A stretch of 64,000 nt of DNA from Oscheius dolichura (Eukaryota > Nematoda > Chromadorea > Rhabditida > Rhabditidae). Shown here one piece after another: positions 1 to 11,002 of the stretch. Below the pieces are notes generated by a model that was given only the letters and a program-made list of their open reading frames with translations, was not told the DNA's origin and made no database searches. The DNA is taken from positions 7,688,001 through 7,752,000 of the forward strand of contig OW051493.1 of assembly GCA_932521035.1 (NCBI GenBank). The letters run 5' to 3'. Within the stretch, counting starts at the first letter, position 1; each line of letters starts with the position of its first letter. A program made the position numbers and the translations under genes.

Positions 1-154
1 GCGACAAATTGGTACCATGATAATACAGAGGTCAGAAGAGATAAAACCCTCCACCGTATTTTGAAACCCTCCAAAAAAATTTGAAATCAAGTGTCCCTAT
101 AATTTCTGGCCGGACTGTACGCTCAAAGGAATTTTTGTCCAGTATTTTAATATA

Positions 155-1038
155 CAGTCCGGTCAAAAATGATATATCCACCCTATTTTTTGGGGCTAGA
201 GCACGGCCTTTAGACTTTTCGGAAAAACTGCGAGCGCCACTCGATTCCCCGACCTCAAAAACCCCTGAGGGAAAAAAACCACCAAGTGTGTGCCCGTTAT
301 GCTAAAGTTACGTCATTATTTCGAAAAACAGGCGGTCAAAAAAGATATATCCACTCAAACAAAAGGTAACAAAACAACGGTTTATTCAACATTCCCTCAC
401 TCAATAACCGGTCGGTGCTCCCTGGCGAGCTCCGACTTCAAATAAGCGACGAGGAATCGACTCGGCCACCTTTTTCAACAGGGCTACGTCCAATTTGTTC
501 CACTCCTGTTGGATGGAGGTCTTCAGCTCGGCGACGGTCGCATACTGGCGCCCTCCTGCGTAAACCCGGCGGACCAAAATCCCGAAAAGGTTCTCCACGG
601 GGTTCAGATCAGGACTGCACGCAGGCCAGTCCATCACTGTCACGTTCCTCGCCGTTAACCACTGTTTAGTGGAACGGCTCACGTGAATGGAGGCGTTGTC
701 GTGCTGAAACACGTACCCCTGCTGGGCATTGGTGTTCAGGTAGGGCAGGAGTTGGTTCTGGAGCTCGCCAGGGAGCACCGACCGGTTATTGAGTGAGGGA
801 ATGTTGAATAAACCGTTGTTTTGTTACCTTTTGTTTGAGTGGATATATCTTTTTTGACCGCCTGTTTTTCGAAATAATGACGTAACTTTAGCATAACGGG
901 CACACACTTGGTGGTTTTTTTCCCTCAGGGGTTTTTGAGGTCGGGGAATCGAGTGGCGCTTGCAGTTTTTCCGAAAAGTCTAAAGGCCGTGCTCTAGCCC
1001 CAAAAAATAGGGTGGATATATCATTTTTGACCGGACTG
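155..1038. mobile_element. Tc1/mariner-like foldback element with 279-bp inverted arms
   Basis: Positions 155-433 and 760-1038 are near-perfect reverse complements. The outer ends read CAGTCCGGTCAAAA and are flanked by TA on both sides (153-154 and 1039-1040), the target-site duplication expected of Tc1/mariner elements. Only about 325 bp lie between the arms, and they hold the end of a transposase frame, so the element is an internally deleted, non-autonomous copy. A second, isolated end (CCGGACTGTA, around 110-119) lies just outside the left arm and may be the remnant of another copy. Confidence 0.85.
401..778 (-). pseudogene. C-terminal remnant of a Tc1-like transposase (DDE_3)
   Basis: This reads as the last third of a Tc1-family transposase. 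An FQHDNA block matches the second catalytic aspartate, and WPACSPDLNPVEN matches the region carrying the third catalytic acidic residue (D34E/D type). The N-terminal paired-type DNA-binding domains and first catalytic Asp are absent. Both ends of the frame run into the inverted arms, so the apparent start Met is accidental. It cannot encode an active transposase; related full copies elsewhere in the genome would be needed for movement. Confidence 0.8.
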
Positions 1039-1040
1039 TA

Positions 1041-2685
1041 CAATGACGTAAAGTGACAGCTACTTTTTTTCGATTATGAATAAAAAAATTATGTCATCAG
1101 ATAGAGAATTTGATGCTGATAACGAGTAACTATATTAAAAAATTCAGTTGACTAAACCAAAACGGTACAAGAGTTGTAAAGTTACAAAAATGGCCACATG
1201 TTTTTTTGAGTTCAGCTATCGAGTCATATGTCATTCGATAGAGAATTAAAAGTTATGTAGGCCTGATTTTTTTCAAAACTTGAAATGATAAAATTCGCGA
1301 GTTAGGCGCGCCGAAAGTTTGTTGCAGCGAAAATCGATTTTTGATGGCGACGTACCACCATGGCATGTTATATGTCATTCGATAGAGAATGAAAAACTGT
1401 GCATGTGTGCCAAGTTTCAGCTCTGTAGTCTGTAAAATAACCGAATACCAGGTCGCCGAAGTTGTCAAAAATTCATGTTTTGCAAGCTCGCATATGACAT
1501 TCTTAACAATCCAAAAGTGCAAATGTGAGGTCAGAAAGTAGTGTATCTTGACGTGCTGATCATTTTAAGATATTAAACTTATCAAAAAGTCCATTTGGAA
1601 GGCGAGCTATAAGGTTTTTGAAAATGAGTGGCGCACCCAGTTTGAGCTCAAATCGGTCAAAAAAGTACCTAGATTTTTTTTGAGCTCACAAGATGAAACC
1701 TATGCCAATCGATAGCTCTCCGAAAGTTATGTAGATGTGTAATTTTTTTTTAATTTTTGGTCATAATATAAAGGAGTTAGCCGCAGTGAAACATCAGCTG
1801 CCGAGATCTTACGGGTGCAAAGTGCGAAATATTTTTTTAGCAGCTTTTCCAAAAATTATTAGTTATTTCGAGAGAACTTTTAGTGCTGATCACGGTGGTG
1901 TAAATAAAAAAATTTGAAAAAGCCAAAATAAAATAGTTATAATCATTTTCATTATTAGTTCTTTCATTCAACTTGAAATTAATTCAACTTGTCTTATTTC
2001 AACTTATGAGATGACTGTCTCCTCGTGCTATTTGAGACGTCTGCGGGATGCCTATTGCCTAGCTGTATGACATGCCTAATGTCAAAGTTCTAATAAGCGT
2101 GCTGGGCAGATTATTGCCAAACTATTTACATTTTACCGAATTAGTAATATGGAAATGCGCTTCGGTTTGTTGCCCTACAGGACCTCAATTCACGACAATA
2201 TTCCCATCTCACTCGGTTATGACTCGCCTATTGGATGCGGGTTGACCATTTGACCTGCTAATTGAACAATTGGACTGTGGTTGGACATTTTGATAGGTCT
2301 ATTTCATTCGAGTTCTTCAAATCTTCAAAGGCCGTTGTCTCCTATCATTCATTAAAACATGCCATTCAGAATTCATAAAGCTTATAACAAGGTGTTTTGT
2401 GATAATATATTTGATAATATGGATATTACTTGTTAACGTTAACAATCTCAACGGACTGGTGTGAGTAATTACATGAAATCAACGAAAGCAGTAATCAGGA
2501 AGATCGATGTGGGCATTATGTTTCCTCTCACGACGAAACCATCTATCGTTTTGTTCCCCTAATTTTTATTTTATTGAAGACTTTTCAGCTTCGCTTCCGC
2601 TTTCATATTCAAATTAGCTCTGTCAATAGATTGAAAGAGGAAAAGAAGAGTGACCGAATGAGGGTGTAGATCGAAAGATATAGGA
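1041..2685. other. Gene-free A+T-rich stretch with a spaced degenerate motif
   Basis: No coding exon is convincing on either strand. A motif resembling TCATTCGATAGAGAAT recurs at about 1094, 1230 and 1373, with a weaker form near 1708. The first three are roughly 140 bp apart, which suggests a decayed repeat. Confidence 0.4.
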
Positions 2686-2689
2686 TTAG

Positions 2690-2892
2690 GAATGTCATGT
2701 TGGCAATACGAATCAAATAGGAATGTCAACCGACAAACCGAGTACGGCAGGAATGTCAAAACCATTGACCGGGGACAGTATACGAGTCAAAACGAGCAGC
2801 CGACTCCAATCGGAATGCCAATCGGCAGTCAACCGGCAGACCGACAAACCGAGTACGACAGGAATGTCAGGCCGACTGAATACGAGTAGACT
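2690..2892. repeat. Short degenerate tandem repeat (ACCGACAAACCGAGTACG / GGAATGTCA units)
   Basis: The words GGAATGTCA, CCGACAAACCGAGTACG and TACGAGT alternate several times within about 200 bp. Open frames read through it on both strands, but their low complexity and lack of splice or start context make coding unlikely. Confidence 0.5.
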
Positions 2893-3005
2893 ACGGGCTT
2901 GTAAAATGACAGAACCTATTGAATTAGCATTATTGAAGTAAACCATGAGTTAGCGCGCGCGTCTGGCCGCCGCCGGCGGCCAAAGGCGCCAAGCAGGGTG
3001 AATTG

Positions 3006-3206
3006 CTTTACCAAAGTTAAACCCTTTTTCTATAGCCAGCCGGGTTTGGTCACCCTATGGTTAAAATAGTCTGGGATTTGCCAAAGGGGGATCTCGACCG
3101 AATCCAACGGAACGGAGTAGACCCCAGCGCGGAGCCTCCGCCAACACGAATCGGGGGCGTCGGCCGGCCTTCCACAAGGGCGTCTTCCATAAAAACTAGG
3201 CACTTC
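3006..3206 (+). repeat. Dispersed repeat, copy 1
   Basis: It contains CTTTACCAAAGTTAA, AGCCAGCCGGGTTTGGTCA, then CAACGGAACGGAGTAGACCCC and GGGGGCGTCGGCCGGCC. The same blocks occur in the same order at 13231-13365 and, in part, twice at 15495-15775. There is no coding content. It is a dispersed non-autonomous repeat of unknown class. Confidence 0.6.
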
Positions 3207-3242
3207 TAGTCCTAGGAGAAAGGTGAGTTTTTTTTTAATAAA

Positions 3243-5126
3243 AATGTTATTTGATCCGAAATTTCCAGCTGAATCTACAGTTCCCGATAATACCCTCAAT
3301 GAAAGTAAGTTGAATCCTGAGAAAAATTGAAAGATTTTCAGTCTGGGTAGCTCTCAGCCTTTTACAGAAACAAATTGTCGCCGGGAACAGTGTACAAATA
3401 CAGACGACTGCTGCTATACAACAAAATGTTGAAGTTCTATCAACAAAAAGTGAGTCGGACTCTTTTATAAAAGTATTTTTCCAGTTGATCAAATTTTAAA
3501 ATCGATAACAAAGCAGCGAGAACGTCTAGATTCTTTGGAACTAAAACACCCAGTCAAATTCAGCTGTATTCAAAGAAAGAAGATGGCCAACTCAAAGGAG
3601 ACTGTATGTTTTTTTAGAAAAAACTAGAAGAGTTTCAGACAAAATTGTCCGTCGTTCTGATATTTTCTAGCCTAAACTGCATAGTTTTTTCGTTGTTACC
3701 GGGGATGAGGTGAACTTTACGAGAACCCGACTTGAAATAAGTCGTAGGTGATATTCTTCGGATTTTTTCGTTTGCAGTCCTCGTCTACTTTTGATCCAGG
3801 ATTATTGTAGAAATATTCCATTTTATCTAGACGTTTTAGAGAAGGGATCGTCCCTTATTCCAGACAAGCCAGTTAGAAAAAGCCGAAACAGCTTTCTACA
3901 TTTCTTTCTTGTTATTTTTTTTCACTTTCCTTTATAATTTAGAAATTTCACATCAAAGTTATTGAATCAATTTGATGTTTATGAAAAAAGAAGAAATAGA
4001 CGATTTGCTCACCGCCAGAAGGAGAATTTTAGCTGTTCGAGTTTCCCCCCTTTTCTTGGGTCCCTGGCAGTCGATTTGACCTTATTCACTTATTCCAAAA
4101 TTAACTAGAACTATTTCAGGTTCTAATCGTTGGTGGAGTACGAGATCATGAATCTCTTTCCCGAATGACCATTTGGAACAAAAGCCAAGCAGAATGGACG
4201 GAGCTCCTCACGGATTGGGATGGGGCGGCGCTGCCTATCTCAACGAATAAATTTACATCTTCGGCGGTTGCCCAAAAGCCAAATCTTTATACAAATTGGG
4301 TAAACATATGAAATGGACACAATTGGCGGATATGAACGAGGGACGCGGCTACATCTCCAGTTGTTCTCTGGAAATTGATGGATTTATTTGGGTATTTGGA
4401 GGAAATAATAATTTTGGCCCGTTGAAAAGTGTCGAGCGATATGATCCAAAAAAAAACAAATGGACTCTAATCCGGTGCTCTACCATTGAGCTAACCGCTC
4501 GCATTTGCGCCGACTCCTAATTCTCTTTACATGACCACAACCCTGACAGTTTTCTTTCAAGGAAAGGAAGAAACCAACGGGTACTGTAAAAAAATGATTC
4601 CTTTTTGTTCCTTTTTGTTTCAATAGGTCCTGCGAAGACCCGCCCTGAGATACCCGTTAGAATGGACCTATAGGAAGTGCAAAGGGCCTAAAATAAGATT
4701 TACCAGCTCTGGTTCATTGGACAGCTCCATCCCACGCTACAGTATCCCCGTTAATAAAATCCATTTTAGACAAATGAAATACGTTCGAAGTTTTGGTGCT
4801 GCCGCTGTCTGGAATGGGAAAGTAATCATTTGTGGCGGCCGCGGGTGCTCCAATGTGATCCTGTCCAGTGTGGAATGTTTTGATCCTCAACTTGGCTTGT
4901 GGTCCGAATGGGAAAAGCTGCCGTCTCCACGAAGTGGCCATTCTCTTGTTTCTTATCAAAATAGACTGATTTTAATGGGAGGCTATATAGAAGATCTACA
5001 GGCTGCTGACTCCGTTTATAAGGTAGGAGCATTTATCACGAGGACATTTTCTTTACTTACCGGCTGAAATTTCAGGGAATGTACTACCAGGGCCCGGGCC
5101 AGGATCAGCACCTTCATCCGGGATAA
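3243..5126 (+). pseudogene. Coiled-coil/kelch gene 1, decayed
   Basis: Exons at about 3243-3300, 3342-3450, 3484-3606 and 4120 onward join through standard GT-AG introns into an N-terminal helical region. It ends in a stretch like that before kelch repeat 1 in the two downstream genes (NSKET-VLIVGG here, STSET-ILIMGG there). Kelch repeats follow (WVFGG, KSVERYDPK, then FGAAAVWNGK, ILMGG, ending at a stop at 5126). In repeat 1 the frame shifts near 4220 and meets an in-frame TAA near 4250. After KWTL (about 4470) a tRNA-like fragment replaces the expected splice donor. Two frame lesions and an insertion make a pseudogene likely, although the second half remains open. Confidence 0.7.
4464..4502 (-). 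other. tRNA 5'-half-like fragment
   Basis: The minus strand reads as a tRNA 5' half. It has a 7-nt acceptor-like segment, then TA, a D-stem GCTC, loop AATGGTA and stem GAGC, then the start of an anticodon stem. The T-arm and 3' acceptor strand are missing, so it is not a functional tRNA. It sits exactly where kelch homology to the paralogues stops, which suggests insertion of a tRNA-derived retroelement or tRNA fragment. Confidence 0.5.
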
Positions 5127-5283
5127 TTTGATATTCAGGATTTCTTCAATTTTTTAAACTGTAAAAAGAAACCTTTCCACATTGGATGATCATTTTCTTT
5201 GAGAGCGGAAACACTTCCAATTGATCGCAGGGGTTCCCTGAAAAAGTAGAAGTGGAAAACGGCCAGAATTCGCTCTTTCTTTC

Positions 5284-5453
5284 GTGATAAAAAGAAAAAT
5301 GCGCCCTTATCAGGAGCTCTTCCTGTCGTGATAACGGCCAGAATGCGCCCTTATCAGGAGCTCTTCCTGTCGTGATAACGGCCAAAATGCGCCCTTATCA
5401 GGCGCTCTACCGGTCGTGATAACGGCCAGAATGCGCCCTTATCAGGCGCTCAG
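5284..5453 (+). repeat. 44-bp minisatellite upstream of kelch gene 2
   Basis: About four copies of a 44-bp unit that includes GTGATAACGGCCAGAATGCG and CCCTTATCAGGAGCTC. Units differ at a few sites (GGAGCTCTTCCT versus GGCGCTCTACCG). The same array, longer, precedes kelch gene 3, so the minisatellite was duplicated with the gene. Confidence 0.85.
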
Positions 5454-5574
5454 GCAGTCAATAAACCTCTCCCCGGTCCATTTTCTCACTCTTTTTGCAT
5501 CTTACATTCATTTTCAGGCTGAATTTTTTTTCCAATTCTTCTTTTCTGAAAAGCTGAAAATTTCAGCTATCAAA

Positions 5575-7526
5575 ATGAGCGATGATCCACTTATGGCAAT
5601 GTACGAAGCCCAGGCGATTGAGAAACAACAAGAAATTGATAGGTTGAAAAGAGAAAAAGAAGAATTGGAGGAAAAATTGAATGGAAATGAAGACGAATTG
5701 GAGGAAAACTTGAATGGAGAAAAAGAAGAATTGGAAAAAAAATTGACAAAGCTTTGCAAGTATTTAGGGCTCCCCCTAATACTAGGCTGTTTGATAAGTT
5801 CGTCCCTTTTTACGTAACTTTTTATTTTTTTTGCCTTTTATGAGGTGCTGTTGGTGTCAAAATGATTCTCTCCTAATTCCCCAGAATCGTAAGCACTTTG
5901 GATATGAGTTTCCTCTGGCCCTGGCAAGTTAGCTTTCATAGAGTTTCGACCATTTTTGACACGAGGTGATGTGGTGACTCACCATGCAGCGTTCATAAAA
6001 AGTTAGGTTGGTCCTTTTGCTTTTGACGTCAGTTATCAGCCAAAAAAAGGTTTTTAGCCCCCAGGATGGCCGAGTATCGCTCTTTTGAAAATGTCGAATT
6101 TGTATATAGGGAAACTCAACGGCAAAAATCCAATTAATTCCAATTACTTCAGCGTTGGAATGATTCTATAGATCTCGGCCTAACGAACAGCTTTTGTTCA
6201 AGTAGTAGAGAGGTAAGTCCAGAAATATCCGAGATATACCGATTCTTCCCCGCCATGTTCGTTTGTATCCCACCTTCAGAAGTGTCAAAAAAGGTCGAAT
6301 CTCGATGATAGCTAACTTGCCAGGGTGATAGGAAACACCCATCCAAAACCATATACGGTTCTGGAAAATTCGGAGAGGATCATTTTGATACCAAAACTAC
6401 CTCGAAAAGTGCAAAAAATAAAAAGGTACGTAAAAAAGGGACGAACTTATCAAACAGTTTAGTATGCGCTGTTGTATTTCTAATTCCTTGGACAGCCGTT
6501 GATAATACGACAAAAAGAAAATCCACTTCAGAAACTGTGAGTTATTTTTTAGATTTAGCATAGGCCTCCGTTTAGATTTTGATTATGGGAGGAAGGAAAA
6601 ATTATTCGACCTTCGCTGGGATGGCAGTGTTGAGCCAGAATAGAACAAAATGGATTGAAATAGAAATGGAATTACCTGATGAAGCTTTTGGTAGAGGAGC
6701 AATTTATCTCAATGGAGAAATCTATTTATTTGGTGGTCGGTGGAATCGAAAAGCTTTGTATAAATTGGACAAAAATCTGAAATGGATCCGACTGGCTGAT
6801 ATGAATGTTGCTCGCTGGGGGATTGAAAATAGTTGTTTGGAATGGAATGGAAATATTTGGGTATTTGGAGGATATGATGAAAGCCAACTCCTAAAAAGTG
6901 TGGAAAGATACGATCCGAAGGAGAATAAATGGACATTAATGGCGTGAGTTTAGTTTCGATTTTCTCTTTTGTTTGGATAAGTGAAAACCAGATTATTAAC
7001 AGATTTTAGAGATATGAAAATTGCAAGATCTTTTGCTGCAGCGGCAGTATGGAACAATAAAATAATTATTTGGGGTGGATGGATTGGAAAGTATATCATC
7101 GGGAATTCTGCAGAATGTTACAATCCTGAAGATAACAGCTGGAATGAATTTACTCCTTTACCAAAGCACCTCGGTGGTCATCCACTCGTTACTTATGAAA
7201 ATAAGCTTATTCTATTTGGTGGATGGGCTGGCAAAGAGGCAACAAACGCCGTGTGGGAGCTCGACCCTCAAGTATCAAATGCAAAATGGAAATCGTTGCC
7301 GCCAATGAAATATCCTTCCGCCTATTGTGCTGGAAAAATCCTTGACCAAGAAATCTATGCAATTGGTGGATGGCAGGAAGAAGATTTCTATCAGAGTCGA
7401 GTTGAAATATTCGATGGAGAACGATGGCGAGATGGAGCAGCTCTTCCTTATTCGTGGGCTTTTATGTCCTCTGTGATTATTCCCCCAACCTTGGTTGATC
7501 GTCTTTGCCAGTACAAAAAAGAATAA
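5575..7526 (+). CDS. Coiled-coil/kelch-repeat protein 2
   Basis: Inferred exons are 5575-5755, 6496-6536, 6576-6943 and 6992-7526. The first encodes about 60 residues of charged heptad-like coiled coil (EKEELEEKL-type repeats). It is followed by about five kelch repeats with the usual GG and downstream W (IYLFGG, WVFGG, IIIWGG, LILFGG, YAIGG). There is no BTB or signal peptide, so it is probably a cytoplasmic scaffold or adaptor folding into a beta-propeller. Frame across intron 1 requires a GC donor (GCAAGT at 5756); a GT donor two bases later would hit a stop. Intron 1 carries a MITE. The gene lies head-to-tail with two paralogues. Substrate or partner is unknown. Confidence 0.75.
5780..6464. 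mobile_element. Mariner-type MITE in intron 1 of kelch gene 2
   Basis: The ends read TACTAGGCTGTTTGATAAG and, on the other strand, TACTAAACTGTTTGATAAG. They are followed by the shared TTCGTCCC, typical of mariner inverted repeats. Arms of about 200 bp are diverged inverted copies of each other. There is no transposase frame. A close relative sits in the same intron of kelch gene 3. Confidence 0.75.
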
Positions 7527-7702
7527 ATCGAAAATAAATTTGTTATTTCTTATAAATCTTCTCAAAAATAGACCAAAACACTAATATTCGACATAAATTC
7601 AAGACAGCAGAGGCGTTGTTTCCTGACTTTTTTGTCGCTCTCGACAGCAAAAAACTGCGGAAGTCACGAAGATTATGGTGAAGAGAATAATTCCTTCTCG
7701 CG

Positions 7703-8034
7703 ATGCTTTGGCAGAGTCAAAAAGAAGGAATCGGCAATGATATCCAGCCCCAGATGAAGCCTCGAAGTGTTCAGAAGGCAATTTCAATGATTGGCGAGTC
7801 GGCAAGCCTTGACGAGCCAATAAATCAGAAAAAGTTCCCAACAATGCCGAAATTTTCCACGAAACGTCAGGTTTTCGACACTTTTTAATGAAAAATACTG
7901 TATTTTTTTCTTAGATTTCAATTATTCAACACGCAGAAGACCTGGAAAATCAACAAAACCGAGTCACATTGTGGGCAAGTATGGAGGATTTGCGACAGCC
8001 GCAGAGAAATTCGAGTCAAGTGGCGTTTTATTAG
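7703..8034 (+). CDS. Hypothetical small protein, weak model
   Basis: A frame at 7703-7870 can splice (GTTTTC...TTCTTAG) to 7917-8034. The result is a charged protein of about 95 residues with no recognisable domain. A different frame after the intron, to 8148, is also open and Lys/Arg-rich, so the true reading is uncertain. The sequence up to about 7690 is shared with the region after kelch gene 3, so this segment may be debris from the kelch duplication. Confidence 0.25.
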
Positions 8035-8170
8035 AAGAAAAAGAAAGAAAAAGATTTAAATCTCAGCTACGTGTATCCCTGCTCAAAAAAAGAGAAAAGA
8101 AGATTTTGTACATTTCATACGGACCGAGTGATGATCTCAATTTGTCATAATAAAGCTGTATTTATAATCT

Positions 8171-8219
8171 AACTTTCTATAATAAAAGACGTTATGTAAC
8201 CGACCCCTTTTTTTGAGTG
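8171..8219 (+). repeat. 49-bp inverted repeat, left copy
   Basis: The segment runs from AACTTTCTATAATAAAAGAC to TTTTTTTGAGTG. It is a perfect reverse complement of 12975-13023. A diverged direct relative (CTATAATAATATGCGTTATG) occurs at about 15781. Confidence 0.8.
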
Positions 8220-8267
8220 AGAAAATTGAGAGTAGGCTCATTAATTTTTGCTATTCGCTCTTTCTTT

Positions 8268-8572
8268 CGTGATAAAAAGAAAAATGCGCCCTTATCAGGA
8301 GCTCTTCCTGTCGTGATAACGGCCAAAATGCGCCCTTATCAGGCGCTCTACCGGTCGTGATAACGGCCAGAATGCGCCCTTATCAGGAGCTCTTCCTGTC
8401 GTGATAACGGCCAAAATGCGCCCTTATCAGGAGCTCTTCCTGTCGTGATAACGGCCAGAATGCGCCCTTATCAGGAGCTCTTCCTGTCGTGATAACGGCC
8501 AAAATGCGCCCTTATCAGGCGCTCTACCGGTCGTGATAACGGCCAGAATGCGCCCTTATCAGGCGCTCAGGC
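8268..8572 (+). repeat. 44-bp minisatellite upstream of kelch gene 3
   Basis: About seven copies of the same 44-bp unit as at 5284-5453. The two unit variants are intermixed. The expansion relative to the upstream copy shows array turnover after duplication. Confidence 0.85.
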
Positions 8573-8691
8573 AGTCAATAAACCTCTCCCCGGTCCATTT
8601 TCTCACTCTTTTTGCATCTTACATTCATTTTCAGGCTGAATTTTTTTTCCAATTCTTCTTTTCTGAAAAGCTGAAAATTTCAGCTATCAAA

Positions 8692-10733
8692 ATGAGCGAT
8701 GATCCACTTATGGCAATGTACGAAGCCCAGGCGATTGAGAAACAACAAGAAATTGATAGGTTGAAAAGAGAAAAAGAAGAATTGGAGGAAAAATTGAATG
8801 GAAATGAAGACGAATTGGAGGAAAACTTGAATGGAGAAAAAGAAGAATTGGAAAAAAAATTGACAAAGCTTTGCAAGTATTTAGGGCTCCCCCTAATACT
8901 AGGCTGTTTGATAAGTTCGTCCCTTTTTACGTAACTTTTTATTTTTTTTGCCTTTTATGAGGTGCTGTTGGTGTCAAAATGATTCTCTCCTAATTCCCCA
9001 GAATCGTAAGCACTTTGGATATGAGTTTCCTCTGGCCCTGGCAAGTTAGCTTTCATAGAGTTTCGACCATTTTTGACACGAGGTGATGTGGTGACTCACC
9101 ATGCAGCGTTCATAAAAAGTTAGGTTGGTCCTTTTGCTTTTGACGTCAGTTATCAGCCAAAAAAAGGTTTTTAGCCCTCAGGATGGCCGAGTATCGCCCT
9201 TTGGAAAATGTCGACATTTTATATAGGGGAATTGATCAGTAAAAAATAAATTGCTTGCAAGCTCTTCAATATTACTGTCAATTGATAGATCTCAGTCTAA
9301 CTAACAACTTTTGTTCAAGGAGTAAAGAGATAAGTCATTGAGATAAAAATTCGACATTTTCAAAAGAGCGATACTCGGCCATCCTGGGGGCTAAAAGCCT
9401 TTTTTTGGCTGATAGCCGACGTCAAACTCTGCAAAAGGACCAACCTAACTTTTTATGAAAGCTGCATGGTGAGTCACCACATCACCTCGTGTCAAAAATG
9501 GTCGAAACTCTATGAAAGCTAACTTGCCAGGGTCACAGGAAACTCATATCCAAAGTGCTTACGATTCTGGGGAATTAGGAGAGAATCATTTTGACACCAA
9601 AAGCACCTCATAAAAGGCAAAAAAAAATATAAAAAATTACGTAAAAAGGGACGAACTTATCAAACAGTTTAGTATGCGCTGTTGTATTTCTAATTTATTG
9701 GACAGCCGTTGATAATACGACAGAAAGAAAATTCACTTCAGAAACTGTGAGTTATTTTTTAGATTTTGCATAGGCCTCCGTTTAGATTTTGGTTGTGGGA
9801 GGAGCGAAAAATCATTCGACCTTCCCTGGGATGGTAGTGTTGAGCCAGGATAGAACAAAATGGATTGAAATAGAACTGAAATTACCTTATGAGGCTTCTA
9901 GCAGTGGAGCAATCTATCTCAATGGAGAAATCTATTTATTTGGTGGTTTGAATAATCTTAAAGCTTTGTATAAATTGGACAAAAATCTGAAATGGATTCG
10001 ATTGGCTGATATGAATGTTGGACGCTGGGATATTCAAAATAGTTTGGAATGGAATGGAAATATTTGGGTGTTTGGAGGAGCAGATAAATATGATAAACCT
10101 CGAAAAAGTGTGGAAAGATACGATCCGAAGGAGAATAAATGGACATTAATGGCGTGAGTTTAGTTTCGATTTTCTCTTTTGTTTGGATAAGTGAAAACCA
10201 GATTATTAACAGATTTTAGAGATATGAAAGAGGCCAGAACTTATGCAGCAGCGGCAGTATGGGACAATAAAATAATTATTTTGGGTGGATGGATTGGAGT
10301 GTTTACCGTCACGGATACTGCAGAACGTTACAATCCTGATGATAACAGCTGGATTGAATTAACTCCTTCACCAAAGCCCCTCGGTGGTCATTCACTCGTT
10401 ACTTATGAAAATAAGCTTATTCTATTTGGTGGACAAAGCAACGGAGACGTAATAAACACCGTGTGGGAGCTCGACCAAGAATCAAATGCAAAATGGAATC
10501 CCTTGCCGCCAATGAAATATCCTTCCGCCCATTTTGCTGGAATAATCCTTAACCAAGAAATCTATGCAATTGGTGGACAACAGAAAACACGTATAAGTTC
10601 GAGTCGAGTTGAAATATTTGATGGAGAACGATGGCGAGATGGAGCAGCTCTTCCTTATTCGTGGACTCATATGTCCTCTGTGATTATTCCCCAAACCTTG
10701 GCTGATCGCCTTTCTCAGTACAAAAAAGAATAA
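8692..10733 (+). CDS. Coiled-coil/kelch-repeat protein 3
   Basis: Inferred exons are 8692-8872, 9706-9746, 9786-10153 and 10202-10733, the same structure as kelch gene 2. The coiled-coil exon and about 800 bp around it look identical to gene 2. The kelch repeats differ at many residues (for example IIILGGW, LILFGGQ and YAIGGQQ instead of IIIWGGW, LILFGGW and YAIGGW). The replacements cluster on and beside the repeat loops, as if the propeller surface were diversifying. Intron 1 again needs the GC donor (8873) and carries a MITE. Likely a beta-propeller adaptor; partner unknown. Confidence 0.75.
8897..9674. mobile_element. Mariner-type MITE in intron 1 of kelch gene 3
   Basis: Same termini as the element at 5780-6464. 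Here the two arms (about 8897-9200 and 9350-9674) are nearly perfect inverted copies. In the gene 2 element the right arm is diverged. Non-coding. Confidence 0.8.
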
Positions 10734-11002
10734 ATAAATTTGTTATTTCTTATAAATCTTCTCAAAAATAGACCAAAACACTAATATTCGACATAAATTC
10801 AAGACAGCAGAGGCGTTGTTTCCTGACTTTTTTGTCGCTCTCGACAGCAAAAAACTGCGGAAGTCACGAAGATTATGGTGAAGAGAATAATTCCATTGAC
10901 CAGGGGCAGGGCAAACGAAGAAGCGCTCTGAAATAAGCAGATTTCCATATAAATCAAGTTTATTTTCAATCATGGAATAGAAAGAAAACCATTTCTCACA
11001 AT

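Noticed and set aside
2690..2946. Overlapping open frames on both strands
   Set aside because: They follow the period of a short tandem repeat and have no splice or start context.
5514..5759. Ser/Phe-rich frame on the minus strand, repeated at 8631
   Set aside because: Antisense of the kelch coiled-coil exon.
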